Part shown: piece after piece, positions 18,784 to 29,179 of the stretch
Layout of the letters: each line of letters starts with the position of its first letter
How positions within the stretch are numbered: the stretch's first letter is position 1
NCBI RefSeq assembly: GCF_038051925.1
Contig: NZ_CP150634.1
Coordinates: 1,302,001 to 1,366,000 of the forward strand
DNA length: 64,000 bases
Origin: Methylotuvimicrobium sp. KM2
GTDB taxonomy: Bacteria; Pseudomonadota; Gammaproteobacteria; Methylococcales; Methylomonadaceae
Direction of reading: 5' to 3'
Position numbers and translations under genes: made by a program
The notes under the pieces: generated by a model
Database searches by the model: none
What the model saw: only the letters and a program-made list of their open reading frames with translations
What the model was told of the DNA's origin: nothing

Positions 18784-18823
18784 ATGACAGCTCGGTGAAG
18801 GAATCATGACATTAATATGACAA
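18784..18823 (-). promoter_or_regulatory. Pho-box repeats upstream of the PKD protein gene
   Basis: On the minus strand TTGTCAT (18823-18817), four bases, then ATGTCAT (18812-18806) form a Pho box with the canonical 7+4 spacing. A third half-site, CTGTCAT (18790-18784), begins exactly 22 bp further on, so all three are in 11-bp phase, as expected for PhoB dimers. The gene start is 205 bp downstream. Confidence 0.7.
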
Positions 18824-18854
18824 AATGCGCTGTTGCTTGGCAAAGGAGGTCGTA

Positions 18855-21800
18855 TCAAACATCTTCGTCGCCAAAACCGATGATATCGACACTGATGATT
18901 CCCTGCGCTCCGGCTTTGTCCATTTGTTCTTTTGCTGATTTGGCAACATCCGAGGTATCGTCAATCGCCTGAGCTATGCTGGCCGCGACATTATTGACAT
19001 TACCGAGGCCGGCAGCCAAACTGCCGGTAGAAGCGGTTGGCACGCCGACCGATACCCCGCCGACATCGATATTGTCGGATCCAACGATGGCTGTCGCCCC
19101 CACGGTGACGTCCTTGCCGCCCACGCCGGCTTCCGAAGCATCGATAATGCCTTGAAGCGCAAACAATAAGGCATCCCCTTGACTGCCGTCAGGCGCCATG
19201 TTTGCTCGGATACCGCTGCCGGCCACGGCAGGCGGTAATTCGATGATTATGTTGCCTTCACTGTCGAAGCGAATAATCGGAGCGGGGGCCGCCAAGGCTG
19301 TTTTTGCTCCCCTACCGGCATCGATGTTGCCGTCCGTCGATCCGATTAAGATATCGCCGCCGCCGAGCGTCATGACTCGGGTCGTATTCACTTGAAAATC
19401 GTCTCGGACAATCGAATGCACGGCACCTTTTTTGATGGCTACGACACCCAGTTGCGATGCATCTTTGGCGCCACTGGAATTAACCGCCAAACCGGCATTG
19501 ATGCCGCCATTGGGCGTCAATAAATTGATGTCGCCGCCATCGGTGCTGTGTATTTTGCTGAAAAACATCGAAATATCGCCGGTTTGGGTTTTATTTCTAT
19601 CTTTAGAAAATGCATCTTCCAAGATACTGCTGGCCGAAGCTCCTTCTCTGAAAACAGTGCCATTGGCGGGGTCTATCGTATAATCTTGGCGACCGGCCAA
19701 AACGGTGGTTCCCGGAAATAGCGTTTCGATGGCAGCTAGAAGTTCAAACTGCGCTTTATCCATTTCTAGTTTGAAATTGAACCGGGCCTGGGTATCGCTG
19801 GCGCTATCGAAACTGTTTTTAGCAATCGAAAAACGATTACCGTAATTTTTCATGAGTCCGTTGAAGGTTTCTATCAAGTCCGCTAAATAAGGTGCGTTGA
19901 AATGCGATCGTTCAACAGCCGGCAAGCGTGCAAAGGCTGCTCGCGCCAGATCCACTGTCAAATCGTCATTGCCGGTGATTCTTCGCATATAGTCGGCAAC
20001 CGCAAGCTCGTAACTTTCGTAAAGGCTTTCACCATTGCTTAGGTAGCTTTTCATAAAATCCGGTGCCGCGAATTGAGTTTGAGCCAATCCTGCAACCACG
20101 TTAATTGCAGCACCATCCTCCGCCAATGCCGTGTTGACTTGATTGCCCGTAGTCGTGATGCCCTCGGAAGAACCTAAGTCGACATGTCTTCCGGCCATTA
20201 TTGTCAAACGGCCCGGACCCGACACCTCCATACGTTGAACAACATTAACCAATGCTCCGGTAGCGGGATTTCGAACGATGTCGAATTTGAAATCGCGACC
20301 GGCCGATACGATCGATTCGGCACCTTCGATATTATGCTGGAATTGCAAGCTGACATTACGAATATCCCGACCGGCCGACACTTGTGTCGGTTTCGCCATA
20401 ATGAATTGGAAAGGGTCCTTGCCCAGGATATCGCCAACGTCTGTGCTGATCAGAGCCGGTATAGGATCATTGATATGATTTGGAATCGAAGCATAGATTT
20501 TGTCCGGCTCGTTAGTGATACCGGACAGCACCAATCTCAGCCGGGCGTCGTTATAGTTGGCAGCAGGATTCAATACAGTCGGCAATAGATTCGAATTGGT
20601 GTCCGACATCGTCACATTCACGGCATTGCCGTTGCTGGCGGTGATAATATTATTCGCGGCAAAAAGCTCAAATTGACCGACTTTGCTCGGATACATGATC
20701 AAGCCATTTTTGAATATGATGTCGTTTGATAAAGCGTAGGCCTTCAATGTTCCAGGGGCCACCGATAGAGCATCCCTGGCTCCACCGTCGAAGCTGATCA
20801 GAGCGCCGCGTTGGAAATTCATTAAATCGACTACCCCGGAAACATCGTTGCCGAGGCTGATGTTTCCGGTCAGCGAAGTCAGATTGACCGCACTGTTCTC
20901 ACCGTATCTGAAGAAGATCGATAGTAAATCCGGGCGTTTATTGGCCGGTTGCGACAAAATCATCGGATCGATAATGGCTTGTAGGGCGATATCTTTGCCG
21001 GCAGTAATGTGATATTGCGCATTGCCCAAGGCCAATATCGGATTCATTTCCGTAATGCTAACGGTTTTGAACGAGCCGGCATTGAGCGAGCCGGCAACGT
21101 TAAATGTCGCCGTGCCGTTATCGACGTAATAGATGCCGCCTTTTAGGTCACCTCCGGCGGAGATGTTTAGGTCTCCGCCGCCATTGATCTCGACTTCATT
21201 GGTTAAGTAATTTTGATTAGTAAAGTCGTTCGGATCGACTCTCTGTCCGACTTGCTTACCGGTAGTTGGAATGACCACTGAGAGATCGCTAACCGTCCCG
21301 CCGGCAGTGATAGTGATATTACCGCCGCCCAAGGCGCCGACATTTTGCCGGTAATCCGGCGCGATGCCTGAACCGGTTCGCGTACCGATTGCGATGCCCC
21401 AAGCGGTCGGTCTTTCCCCTGTGTGGGTTTCGTTTCGGGACCAATTTCCGGTTCTAAGTAGCCAGTCCGAGGCGATTTGATTAGTCACCGCACCGCGAAT
21501 ATCGCGTCCGGCACTGAAACGAATATCGCCGCCGTCTTTGGGGTATTCGACATAAAAGTTGGAAGCCACGCGTATCAATGGAAACCCGAAACGATCCTCA
21601 TCGTCCGGTCTTCCTGCCGTGTAGACGACCGATTTATCGTTGCCGTAGACAATGTCGCGTCCCGCGCTGAAATCGATGGCCCCTGTGCCTGTGCGAATCT
21701 TCACATCGTTGAAGAGGCGTACATCGCCGAAATTCAGATTGTCCGCGGCCACTACCATTTTTGTATCGGAAGAGTTCAAGTCCGCGCCGGCAACGAAGTT

Positions 21801-24800
21801 GTAACTCCATGAACGACCGGGTTGCAACATATCGATCACAGGTCTCGAAAAGGTAGGCGTCACCTGAAGTACGCCATTTTTGAAAGCGTCGCTTACGCCG
21901 TTTTGGAACAACAAATCTCCACCGGTTCGCAAGGTCAAATAGCCGGGTGTTTGTTCGGGTCCATAACGCCAATCGACTAAATCCCAGTTGGCGGCCAAGG
22001 TGAGATTGCCTTCCGATTTGACCTCTATGCCGGGAGCTAATTCGAATCCAGGTCCGAATGCCGTTGTCGAAACGCTATTCATGTACAAAGCGGTATCGTT
22101 TCTAAGGCTATTGATTGCTGCAGCGTCCAGTCTGTTAAGGTTGTACTGCGCGACTGCTTCGATCACGACGTTAGAATCGCCGATAATGGTGCCGGGGGCA
22201 ATCGGTGCGACATTGACCTGACCTGCCAAGCGTTCGGCACGAATATGCACATCGCCTTCACGGCCGCCATTGGCGGAGACATCGATCGATGCGCCATTCT
22301 GAATGCTGATACCGCCTCCGTTAGTCGAGTTGAGTCTGACCTTGCCGCCATCGCCTGATGCTTCGGTGGCGTTGGCATGTAATCGTGCGCTTCCGGACAA
22401 GGTTAGTCTGCTATGAGCATTGAGTTCAATGCTACCGCCATGTTGGCCGCTGGCATCGAGCGTGCCTGCAATCGTCAATGCGCCTTTGTCGACGGTTAAT
22501 TTGATATCGTTCGCGCTTATCGAATCCTCTTCATCAATGACTAGGTTGCCATTTCTCAATCGTAAATCTATTGCTCTGCTAAAACCGGAATCCACTAAGC
22601 TCTGATTCATCAAGCCGAACGGGTTACCGCCCATGCTGCCGAGGTCGAGCCGAACCGATCCCCCCTCGGCCTGATGACCTCCCTTCGCGTTGATCGTGCC
22701 ATTCAAATTGACCAATCCCGTGGTTGCGGAAAGCGCTAGAGATCCCGCCGACATTTGTGGGCTGATAGCGTTCAACAATAGTTGACTACCGGCTTCGGTA
22801 TTAATGTTCTGCCGCGCGGTCAAATCGATTCGTCCGGCTGATATCGGAGCCGATTCGCTTAAGCCCGCTCTTACCATTGTTCCGGAAACATCAATGGCGG
22901 CATTCTCTTTGAGGACAATATCGCCTGTTTTAGCATTCGCTTTTACGATACCGCTGTTGAATTGTAATGGTGTATCGATGACGACATGGCCTGCGTTTAA
23001 ATTGAGACGTGCCGCAATACCCGGTTGCGAATCCACAGAGTCGGCTGGGTTATGATTGAGTGCTAAGCGATAAGTGTCGGCATCGATCCTGGTCTCGGAG
23101 CCTGAAGTACCGGTAATAAAGCCTGCAGTGATCGTCGTGTCGGCCAGAGTGTTGAGTGTGTTTACACTAGAACCGATTAACGACTCGGCTAGATTCAAAT
23201 TGATATCATTGAATCCCGACAAGGTAAAGTCGCCTCCCGCCAATACTAGATTGTTGGCAGCAATCGACAAGGAGCCCGTCCCGTTGCCTTTTTCGGTCTG
23301 TACTGAATTGGATGCATTGATCAACGTAACGGTATCGGCAGAAAGCCCGGCGGATTTGCCGGAATTGTCAAAACCGGCAATACCTTTTGTAGCGATCGTC
23401 AAAAGATTGAATTCAATCGGCATTAGTTCGAGCTCGTTGTTTCTGAGCGCTAAACCCGAAGCATCGGTGCGGTAAACGCCGCCATAAATGTTCAAGTTGC
23501 TGCGGCTGGTCAGCACCAGTTGTTCGACATTCAATTGACTCAACTGCCCGTTATCCAACGAAAGCCCGGGTAAATTTTCGCTTACTTCACCGATATTGAT
23601 GGCTTCAGCGGCAATATTTAACGACTTGCCGGCATCCAACATGCCATTCATTTGTAGATTCCGGGTCGAATCCAACAGTATGGAGCCGTTCGCAGCTAAG
23701 GTTTGGGCATTGTCGTTGATTACTAGGTCGCCTCTCAGGCCTTGCGTGTCCGTTCTGACGATTTGTGCTTGCGCATCGCCGGAAACCCGCAATAGCGCGC
23801 CGTCACCGCGGGTGGTCAACACCTGTCCGGGAGCCGAGCTGTCCTTGCCGCCTGTTGCCACGATTTGAGCACCGGCTTGGAGCTCAATCCTGTCCGTGGC
23901 GCCCATAATGATTTCCGAACCTTCGAGGCGGGTTCCTTCGGCGATTTCGACAGTTTTGGATTTGACGTCAAGATTGATCGCACCGGTCTCATTGTCGATT
24001 GTTCTGATACCGCCTAAAAATAAGCTGCCAACGGTAAAGGTATCGAGATCGCTTACACTCAGTTCTACGCGGCCTTCAGCGCCCGTCCTGTCATTGACCA
24101 CGGCGATGTTGTCGGCAATGACATCGACCAAACCTGCCAGCCCGCCGTTGTTGGCGTTGGCGAGAACGGAGGGCAGTTCTAATTGTGATTTTGCGTTGAA
24201 CAGCAGCGATCCCGCATCTTCAGGTAAGCGAGGAATCGGCGATTCTTTACGCTGTGCTTGTTCGACAAAAAATTGATTGGCTGTGGATAGGTCCAATTGT
24301 GAACGAGTCAAGGCAATTTCGCCGGGCTCGACCGCAAAACCCGACCAAGTCTGTTCCTTGATTCCGGTGCCGCTAATTGCCCTAAAACCAGCCACGACTG
24401 AGGCACCGTCTAAATTGACCGAACGGCTGCCTTGCGCCATGTTGTCGCTGCCTTGCTGAGGTGTTATTAAATAAGATCCGGGAAGCAATGCATAGCGCGC
24501 AGGTAATAGCGTGTAATAACCGGCTTTTAAACCGCTCCCTTCACCCAAATAAATGCTGTCGCCGATCGACAAACCCGAACCGGGAAATTCCAGCGGGTCG
24601 AACGGTGCGTAACCGGAATGGTTGGGCAAGATCGCAAACGAATTACCGGTAGCCAAGACATCGACGGAACCGCCGATGCCGGGGATGAATTCGTAGGCCA
24701 GCAAATCGCCGCCCCCGGAAATATCGATAACGGCGCCTTCGTCATGTTGAATTCGGTCCGCATTGACGGTTATTTTTTTGGTTGGCGTTTGCACGATCAG

Positions 24801-27800
24801 ATTTTGATTATCGATCGGATATAACCATTCCAAACCGGCTTCCGTAACACCGAACGGAATAATTTGATCTTCGGCGGATACCGAACTCAAACTGTTTGCG
24901 CCGAAATGAATCGTTTGAGATGCATCGAAGGTCAATTCGCCGAAAGGCACTTTAATGGCGCCGTCATGCTGAATGTTCGGGGCTGTGACCGTCAATTTCG
25001 CATAGGCGGATAAGATCGGTCGAGATTGATCCCCGCTGCTGAACGCAATGCTTCCGTTAGGATCGCCTTTGACCGTCAATCTGTACTCACTGAGCGTTGT
25101 CGGATAGACTTGATCGGCCTTAAGGTTCAACGCCGAATACGTCGAAAATTCACCCAGATAGTCGCGTTGCGTAAACAAAGTACGAATGCCTCTTAAGCGA
25201 ATATCGCTATCCGCGTTCAGATCGACTTGCTTGAATCCTGCGGTAAAAACACCTCCAAATAATTCGATTAGGTCGGCATTGACCTGAAGTTGGCCGTCTC
25301 CACCCGTTGGATTGCCGGTCGCACGTCGGGTTCGGCTCGAACCTAAAGCCGCATGAGCCGCATTGAAAACGACGCGTCCGGTATCGCTTTCCGACAGTCG
25401 TTGCCAAGCCAATTTAGGGCTGTCGAAGTTTACGGCATGTTGTAAATCCAAATGGATATCGCCCTGAAAGCGAATTTCGCCGTCCGCTTGCACGTTCAAA
25501 TTTGCAAAACCGGAATCGGACACTTGTTGGGCCGCTATAAAGCCTTGTCTTTGCAGTCCGGTTGGGAGCGCATCGCCGTATTGGCTGAAGGAGGCGTCAA
25601 AAAATTCATTCTTAGTTTGGGAGAAATTGAGAATGCTCGGTTTTATCGGAAAGTTAGGAATCACTCCTTCTTCAACGGGGATTTCTCTGAGGGTGTCGTC
25701 TAGACGGACCGTTAAAGTGCCGCCGGACGTGCCGGGCGCTTTACCGCCTTTGGCCAACATGCCGCCTTCGATGAAAATGGCTTCGACGCTGCTGATGGTA
25801 ATAGTTCCGCCGTGCGATCCAACTTTTTCCGTACTGAAGGTAATATTTTCCGCGCCGGGCAATAGGCGAGGGCGGTTTAGCAAGGCTTCCGTTCCCGATG
25901 CATCGATCTGCGAGCCGCTGCTGGTGGCTACATAACCGCGCGCGGCGGTTAAGTTGACATTCCCGCCATTATGGACCATGCCCGTTTTGAGCCCGAACTC
26001 GTCGGTAAGCGTCATCGCGATACCGGAAACGTCGATTCGCGCATTGTCGCCGAGCCAAAGTCCCTGGCGGGGTTGGTACAATGGGTCCAGCGTCGGCAAG
26101 CCTTGCGGAGGAATGATGCTCAAGGCCACGTTACCGCCGTTTGCTTTGATCGATCCATCGAAAAATAAAGACGAATCGGAGACTAACGAGACGTTGCTCA
26201 AGGCATCGGCAGTGATCTCGGTGTTGTTATTAACGATTAAATGGCTATTAGGGTTCGGGTTGATGCTGTGAACCGATTGCAAAGTTAAATTGCTCGGTAG
26301 GCGGTCGATCGCAGGGAGCTTGCCCAGTCGAGATATTCCAGCAATGTTATTCGAGCTGCTACGATTAATGGCATCGCCATTCAATAAACGATTAGTTTGT
26401 TGCAGTTTGATTTTAACGCCTTCGTCAACGACCAAGCCGTTGATATTGGCAGTCAGAATATAATCGGAAAAACCGCCTTTTGCGAAAAAATCGGCTTCGA
26501 GTTGTAAAGGGCGTAGCCCTTCCAATTCTTCTTCGCGTCTGCGTAGAATCGCAATCGCATTGGCCTCCAGTTCAAGCGTGCCGCCTTGACGAATAGCATA
26601 GGCGCTGAGCGTGCCGTCCAATGTTATGTTGGAACCTGTCGTTTCTGCTTCGGCGTGAAGATGGATACCCCCGGCTTTACCGTCTTGAATATTGCCGCTC
26701 GTTTGCAACCAAGCTCCCCCTCCGACGTCGATGCGGCTGCCTTTCAGAATATCAATATCGCCATTGGCGCGGGCAATAAAGCTACCGCCATCCAAAGTAA
26801 TCTTATTGTTATCCAGTAGATCGAACGGTGTGGTTAGATCGTTGACCCAACCACCTTGAAGATCGATCTTGGCATTACTGCCGAGTGTAATCGCACCGGA
26901 TAGCCTGCCTTGAGTTCTGGCATTCAAATCAGTGGCAAGATTTACCTGAGCGCCGGCGCCTTTGATTTCACCGCCGATAGTGATAGCTCCGCCTTGTAAA
27001 TTCAATTGAGCGCCATCGGCCAGTTTAAGTCTACTACCGTCGGAAACAGTCACGGTACCGTGCGCCAACACCGACAAGTCCATGATGCCGCTTTGTGACA
27101 GCGATTGAGTACGCAGTACCAACGGGGTGAATCGACTATCGTTTGAGGAAGGGAACGGCTGGTTTAAGTCGACATTGACCGTCGAACTTGTCAAGACATT
27201 GGCGAATACCACTGCTTGATCGACTTCCGAAGCGGAGCGCATGTCGATCGTCAACGTGCCGCCCTTGGGGCGTTCCGCCAAGGTGCGTTGTAATCGACCG
27301 CTGACGGTTGTGCCGTTTAACTGACCCTCCAGGATGACATTGGGACTGGCAATGGTCAGACTGCCTGCATCATGGCCGTCGGTATAGCCGGCTTCTTTGC
27401 GTGCCAAGGCAAACGGACCTTCGGTAATCCAGGCTTGCTCAACGCCCCATTTTTTATGGTTTTTGACGACTTTTCCGTAAATGCCGTCGTAGCGCAATGA
27501 CGGATGCGCTTCGCTGATATCGAACACTCGGCCATTCGAGATTAATTTCGAAGTGCGGATATAGCCGTCTAAAAATTTTACCGCGCCGCCGGAAAAATCG
27601 AGTATGGCATTGTCTTTAACAAGGGTATCGCCTTCCGAGCTGAGGTTGATTTCACCGCCTTTAGCCAATCGTTCACCCAAAGGACGCTCGATAGCATCGA
27701 TAGCGGGTTGAATGTTGGCCAACGGTGTACCGGCTCGGATATCGACAAAAATGGTTTCACCAAATAGCACTCCATTTCGCTGTAGCGGTGCATCACTCAG

Positions 27801-29168
27801 TTGGTTCAAACGTAATTCGACTGCGACGACATTACTTTCCATCGGTTTGACAGTCGATTTTACGCCGGAAACATCGATTTTAGCGCCGGAGTCGATCAAG
27901 ATGCGGCTGTCATTTCGATTGGCCGAGGCTTGCAGAGGGTTTGACGGGTTTTGGGTTGCTACGACATTGATTTTTCCGCCCGGCAAGTTGACTTGCGAAC
28001 CGCTTTGAAAATGAACCTTGTGCGCCATGATGTCGATTTGCGAGAGCGGTTGAGCCTGTTCGTCGATTGCAGTCAAACCGGTGTCCAATTCCGGCAAGAT
28101 CTCGGTTTGGCTGTTTTCTCCAAGGCTGACGGTGGCCGACTTGCCTAAATTGTCGCCAGAATCGGTAGCGCGTGTGGTTCTGCTGGCTTGCATGGCATAC
28201 CCGTCAGGCGTTTGGAAGGTCGTGGCTCCCTCTCGGGCGATAAGGCGGATTTTGCCATTGATGTTCATTGAGGTGCTAGCCGAGACTTTGCCTTTTTGAT
28301 TGACGGCAAATCCCACTAAGCTGATCGTGCCGCGTTTAGAGGCGATGCTGCCTAAATTGTTGATTTCGCCGCCGGTTTGTACTTCAACCAATAAACCTTC
28401 ATTGCCCGCTTCTTGTAGATAGACTCTATCGGTTGCGGCAGCCAACACGACCTGCCTATCATCGGCTTCGATATTACCCTCGTTAGTAATAGTCGGCGCA
28501 ATGATCAAAATATTTTGGCCTTCGGTTGATTTGATTTGGGCGCCTTCATCGATGTTTATTGCAATTTTGATTTTGTTGCCATCTTCATCGAGTCTAAAAC
28601 TGCCGTCTTCGTTTTTTAGATAAAAGTCACCGTTGCCGTTGAAGGCTGCCGTTCCATTGTTGGCAAAAACCTTGGTGATACCTTGATCGAAAACATCATC
28701 GGTTATTGACAGCGTCGAGGCCACCAAACCTCTAACATCAACTTTCGAATTTTTACCGAATACGAATCCATTGCTATTAACCAAATAGACCTGGCCGTTG
28801 GCTGTTAGTGTTCCCAGTATACGGCTAGGATCATTTTGAAAAATCCTGTTCAACGCAATGGAGTTCGCACCGGGTTGTTGAAAGTGTACGGAATGATCCT
28901 GGCCGATATTGAAACTTTGCCAGTTTAGTATTGCTCTATCGGTATGCTGATCGATGCGCATGTGGTTGCCGGTGATCGACGCGGTCGCATTGCCCATGCT
29001 GGCCCAAACCGGGCTGGGGACCGGCAGGTTTCCTGCCGCATGCGTTGCCGTCAACGGATACATTCCGATCCCGCCGAGCATCGCAATCCTGACACAAGCA
29101 GCGATGGGACTTAGCGTGAAGCCGGTTGAGAAACTTTGAGATTTTTTGCTGGTTTGTTGATTAGCCAT
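18855..29168 (-). CDS. Filamentous haemagglutinin family exoprotein (TpsA)
   Basis: A giant protein of 3437 residues secreted by the two-partner route. I prefer ATG 29168 (MANQQT): the GAGGT at 29180-29176 is 7 nt away, whereas ATG 29174 would be 1 nt from it. An extended signal peptide is followed by the TPS secretion domain (about 45-165), with LNWQSFNIG, ALNRIFQNDPSRILG and GQVYLVNSNGFVFG. The remainder is a long beta-helix of short Gly/Asn/Asp-rich repeats with frequent INAGRDI/SAGRDI-type phrases, as in the haemagglutinin family outer-membrane proteins of methylotrophs. No C-terminal toxin, anchor or cell-wall motif is seen; the end is GFGDEDV. It follows tpsB by 11 bp. Likely role: adhesion or a surface fibre. 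Confidence 0.93.
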   Translation of the reverse strand: MANQQTSKKSQSFSTGFTLSPIAACVRIAMLGGIGMYPLTATHAAGNLPVPSPVWASMGNATASITGNHMRIDQHTDRAILNWQSFNIGQDHSVHFQQPGANSIALNRIFQNDPSRILGTLTANGQVYLVNSNGFVFGKNSKVDVRGLVASTLSITDDVFDQGITKVFANNGTAAFNGNGDFYLKNEDGSFRLDEDGNKIKIAINIDEGAQIKSTEGQNILIIAPTITNEGNIEADDRQVVLAAATDRVYLQEAGNEGLLVEVQTGGEINNLGSIASKRGTISLVGFAVNQKGKVSASTSMNINGKIRLIAREGATTFQTPDGYAMQASRTTRATDSGDNLGKSATVSLGENSQTEILPELDTGLTAIDEQAQPLSQIDIMAHKVHFQSGSQVNLPGGKINVVATQNPSNPLQASANRNDSRILIDSGAKIDVSGVKSTVKPMESNVVAVELRLNQLSDAPLQRNGVLFGETIFVDIRAGTPLANIQPAIDAIERPLGERLAKGGEINLSSEGDTLVKDNAILDFSGGAVKFLDGYIRTSKLISNGRVFDISEAHPSLRYDGIYGKVVKNHKKWGVEQAWITEGPFALARKEAGYTDGHDAGSLTIASPNVILEGQLNGTTVSGRLQRTLAERPKGGTLTIDMRSASEVDQAVVFANVLTSSTVNVDLNQPFPSSNDSRFTPLVLRTQSLSQSGIMDLSVLAHGTVTVSDGSRLKLADGAQLNLQGGAITIGGEIKGAGAQVNLATDLNARTQGRLSGAITLGSNAKIDLQGGWVNDLTTPFDLLDNNKITLDGGSFIARANGDIDILKGSRIDVGGGAWLQTSGNIQDGKAGGIHLHAEAETTGSNITLDGTLSAYAIRQGGTLELEANAIAILRRREEELEGLRPLQLEADFFAKGGFSDYILTANINGLVVDEGVKIKLQQTNRLLNGDAINRSSSNNIAGISRLGKLPAIDRLPSNLTLQSVHSINPNPNSHLIVNNNTEITADALSNVSLVSDSSLFFDGSIKANGGNVALSIIPPQGLPTLDPLYQPRQGLWLGDNARIDVSGIAMTLTDEFGLKTGMVHNGGNVNLTAARGYVATSSGSQIDASGTEALLNRPRLLPGAENITFSTEKVGSHGGTITISSVEAIFIEGGMLAKGGKAPGTSGGTLTVRLDDTLREIPVEEGVIPNFPIKPSILNFSQTKNEFFDASFSQYGDALPTGLQRQGFIAAQQVSDSGFANLNVQADGEIRFQGDIHLDLQHAVNFDSPKLAWQRLSESDTGRVVFNAAHAALGSSRTRRATGNPTGGDGQLQVNADLIELFGGVFTAGFKQVDLNADSDIRLRGIRTLFTQRDYLGEFSTYSALNLKADQVYPTTLSEYRLTVKGDPNGSIAFSSGDQSRPILSAYAKLTVTAPNIQHDGAIKVPFGELTFDASQTIHFGANSLSSVSAEDQIIPFGVTEAGLEWLYPIDNQNLIVQTPTKKITVNADRIQHDEGAVIDISGGGDLLAYEFIPGIGGSVDVLATGNSFAILPNHSGYAPFDPLEFPGSGLSIGDSIYLGEGSGLKAGYYTLLPARYALLPGSYLITPQQGSDNMAQGSRSVNLDGASVVAGFRAISGTGIKEQTWSGFAVEPGEIALTRSQLDLSTANQFFVEQAQRKESPIPRLPEDAGSLLFNAKSQLELPSVLANANNGGLAGLVDVIADNIAVVNDRTGAEGRVELSVSDLDTFTVGSLFLGGIRTIDNETGAINLDVKSKTVEIAEGTRLEGSEIIMGATDRIELQAGAQIVATGGKDSSAPGQVLTTRGDGALLRVSGDAQAQIVRTDTQGLRGDLVINDNAQTLAANGSILLDSTRNLQMNGMLDAGKSLNIAAEAINIGEVSENLPGLSLDNGQLSQLNVEQLVLTSRSNLNIYGGVYRTDASGLALRNNELELMPIEFNLLTIATKGIAGFDNSGKSAGLSADTVTLINASNSVQTEKGNGTGSLSIAANNLVLAGGDFTLSGFNDINLNLAESLIGSSVNTLNTLADTTITAGFITGTSGSETRIDADTYRLALNHNPADSVDSQPGIAARLNLNAGHVVIDTPLQFNSGIVKANAKTGDIVLKENAAIDVSGTMVRAGLSESAPISAGRIDLTARQNINTEAGSQLLLNAISPQMSAGSLALSATTGLVNLNGTINAKGGHQAEGGSVRLDLGSMGGNPFGLMNQSLVDSGFSRAIDLRLRNGNLVIDEEDSISANDIKLTVDKGALTIAGTLDASGQHGGSIELNAHSRLTLSGSARLHANATEASGDGGKVRLNSTNGGGISIQNGASIDVSANGGREGDVHIRAERLAGQVNVAPIAPGTIIGDSNVVIEAVAQYNLNRLDAAAINSLRNDTALYMNSVSTTAFGPGFELAPGIEVKSEGNLTLAANWDLVDWRYGPEQTPGYLTLRTGGDLLFQNGVSDAFKNGVLQVTPTFSRPVIDMLQPGRSWSYNFVAGADLNSSDTKMVVAADNLNFGDVRLFNDVKIRTGTGAIDFSAGRDIVYGNDKSVVYTAGRPDDEDRFGFPLIRVASNFYVEYPKDGGDIRFSAGRDIRGAVTNQIASDWLLRTGNWSRNETHTGERPTAWGIAIGTRTGSGIAPDYRQNVGALGGGNITITAGGTVSDLSVVIPTTGKQVGQRVDPNDFTNQNYLTNEVEINGGGDLNISAGGDLKGGIYYVDNGTATFNVAGSLNAGSFKTVSITEMNPILALGNAQYHITAGKDIALQAIIDPMILSQPANKRPDLLSIFFRYGENSAVNLTSLTGNISLGNDVSGVVDLMNFQRGALISFDGGARDALSVAPGTLKAYALSNDIIFKNGLIMYPSKVGQFELFAANNIITASNGNAVNVTMSDTNSNLLPTVLNPAANYNDARLRLVLSGITNEPDKIYASIPNHINDPIPALISTDVGDILGKDPFQFIMAKPTQVSAGRDIRNVSLQFQHNIEGAESIVSAGRDFKFDIVRNPATGALVNVVQRMEVSGPGRLTIMAGRHVDLGSSEGITTTGNQVNTALAEDGAAINVVAGLAQTQFAAPDFMKSYLSNGESLYESYELAVADYMRRITGNDDLTVDLARAAFARLPAVERSHFNAPYLADLIETFNGLMKNYGNRFSIAKNSFDSASDTQARFNFKLEMDKAQFELLAAIETLFPGTTVLAGRQDYTIDPANGTVFREGASASSILEDAFSKDRNKTQTGDISMFFSKIHSTDGGDINLLTPNGGINAGLAVNSSGAKDASQLGVVAIKKGAVHSIVRDDFQVNTTRVMTLGGGDILIGSTDGNIDAGRGAKTALAAPAPIIRFDSEGNIIIELPPAVAGSGIRANMAPDGSQGDALLFALQGIIDASEAGVGGKDVTVGATAIVGSDNIDVGGVSVGVPTASTGSLAAGLGNVNNVAASIAQAIDDTSDVAKSAKEQMDKAGAQGIISVDIIGFGDEDV

Positions 29169-29179
29169 GTTCATTACCT

